DNA of 64,000 nt from an uncultured Candidatus Saccharibacteria bacterium (GTDB taxonomy: Bacteria; Patescibacteriota; Saccharimonadia; Saccharimonadales; Saccharimonadaceae). A model generated the notes under the pieces. The model worked only from the letters and a program-made list of their open reading frames with translations, did no database searches and had not been told where the DNA came from. Shown one piece after another: positions 63,369-64,000 of the stretch. Each line of letters begins with the position of its first letter. The stretch's first letter is position 1. The stretch lies in contig CAMNAK010000002.1 of assembly GCA_946530965.1 (NCBI GenBank), positions 186,001-250,000 on the forward strand, given 5' to 3'. The position numbers and the translations under genes are program-made.

Positions 63369-64000
63369 ATGAGTAAGAGAGATTACTACGAGGTTCTTGG
63401 TGTTTCGAAAGGCGCTTCTGACGATGAAATTAAGAAGGCGTTTCGTAAACTTGCCGTAAAATATCATCCAGACAAAAACCCTGGCAATAAAGAAGCTGAA
63501 GAAAAATTCAAAGAGGCAAACGAGGCCTATTCTGTCCTTAGCGATAAGCAAAAACGTGCTCGCTATGATCAATTTGGTCATGCTGGTATGGGCGGTGCAG
63601 GTTCCGCTGGCGGTAATCCTTTCGAAGGCTTTAATTATGGCGGACAAAGCTTCAACTTTGACTTTGGCGGCGGCGGCTTCGAAGATATCCTTGGTTCTCT
63701 CTTTGGTATGGGTGGTGGTTTCCGTGGTGCTCGTCGTGGTCGCGATTATAGAACCACTTGCACAATCGACTTCGATGAAGCAATCTTTGGCGTTACGAAG
63801 AAAGTCAGCATTGATGGTAAAGAAATCTCTCTTAAAATCCCTGCCGGTATCTATGACGGTCAGAGTATTCGCTTGAACGGTCGTGGTGGCCCAGCTCCAC
63901 AAGAAGGTGGTCAGCGTGGTGATCTTTATGTCGAGATTCGCGTTCGTGCGCATAAGACTTTGACTCGCGAAGGTAACCTTATTCTATCTGAAGTTACAAT
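63369..64000 (+). CDS. dnaJ: DnaJ-family co-chaperone without zinc finger (partial, runs off the window)
   Basis: The visible ~210 residues show a J domain ([23 protein letters not shown] in [10 protein letters not shown]), a Gly/Phe-rich region (~75-125) and then directly the substrate-binding beta domain ([39 protein letters not shown]). The four CxxCxGxG zinc-finger repeats that normally interrupt this domain in DnaJ are absent, as in CbpA/type II J proteins. It stimulates DnaK. The CIRCE-like site indicates heat-shock control. Confidence 0.9.
   Translation, partial: MSKRDYYEVLGVSKGASDDEIKKAFRKLAVKYHPDKNPGNKEAEEKFKEANEAYSVLSDKQKRARYDQFGHAGMGGAGSAGGNPFEGFNYGGQSFNFDFGGGGFEDILGSLFGMGGGFRGARRGRDYRTTCTIDFDEAIFGVTKKVSIDGKEISLKIPAGIYDGQSIRLNGRGGPAPQEGGQRGDLYVEIRVRAHKTLTREGNLILSEVT

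Noticed and set aside
63354..63953. 199-codon minus-strand frame opposite dnaJ
   Set aside because: Antisense to a clear J-domain protein; threonine-rich composition is the reverse reading of Gly/Phe-rich codons.
1..64000. Recoding of UGA as glycine, as in some other Patescibacteria
   Set aside because: Several recognised genes end with TGA at the expected length (for example the GT4 at 1582 and dusB at 21318), and conserved glycines use ordinary codons.
1..64000. Insertion sequences, prophage or integrase genes
   Set aside because: No transposase, integrase or phage structural motif was seen; the only candidate mobile sequence is the palindrome at 25659-25760.

Overview
The window looks like chromosomal DNA of a small-genome, host-associated bacterium, most likely Candidatus Saccharibacteria (TM7, Patescibacteria). 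This rests on gene content and style and is an inference: no rRNA or marker phylogeny was possible. TGA is used as a stop (for example in dusB and the first GT4 gene), so the UGA=Gly code of Gracilibacteria/SR1 is excluded. Genes are densely packed on both strands with short intergenic gaps.

Layout. (1) 1-17 kb is a surface-glycan locus: glycosyltransferases (GT4 and GT2), galE, a Wzz-like chain-length protein, an EpsG/Wzy-like polymerase, a Wzx-like flippase, two GT-C-like membrane proteins, a GtrB-like polyprenyl-phosphate glycosyltransferase, then an Ig-like membrane-anchored protein and a lysozyme-like protein with ricin-type lectin repeats. (2) 17-20 kb is one 1044-residue membrane protein of unknown function, perhaps secretion-linked. 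(3) 20-34 kb is housekeeping (dusB, glutaredoxin, hydrolase, smpB, aspS, murC) mixed with lineage-specific membrane proteins, a LexA DNA-binding domain without its protease, an initiating phosphoglycosyl transferase and a CDF metal transporter. (4) 34-41 kb holds small unknown proteins, a protein with homing-endonuclease-associated repeats, an MFS transporter behind a short leader peptide and RNA hairpins, tRNA-Asn, and an MBOAT/DHHW pair probably acylating the glycan. (5) 41-53 kb: glmS, ABC exporter, AEC carrier, HD-domain protein, Na/Ca exchanger, DegV, XRE regulator. (6) 52-64 kb: elongator-type tRNA-Met(CAT), an unusual initiator tRNA, VanY-like peptidase, FtsB/DivIC-like protein, a flavoprotein that has lost its redox disulfide, a lamin-tail surface protein, ruvC-ruvA, a very small peptide/RNA transcript, DsbA-like thioredoxin, CBS and EamA proteins, and dnaJ under a CIRCE-like operator.

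Expression shows two styles. About thirty genes have an extended -10 box (TGnTATAAT-like) ending only 6-10 nt before the start codon and no Shine-Dalgarno, which predicts leaderless mRNAs; I used this to correct several starts. A minority have a TTGACA -35 and/or a longer leader with a good Shine-Dalgarno, and three or four of these leaders contain hairpins, short peptides or terminator-like elements just before the gene. The most promising undescribed items are the leader-peptide/alternative-hairpin region before the MFS gene, the 24-residue peptide/RNA transcript at 60.6-60.9 kb, the overlapping bidirectional promoter at 61.66 kb, the 102-bp palindrome forming the aspS promoter, and the possible ADP-ribosyltransferase-like/HD protein at 46-47.7 kb.
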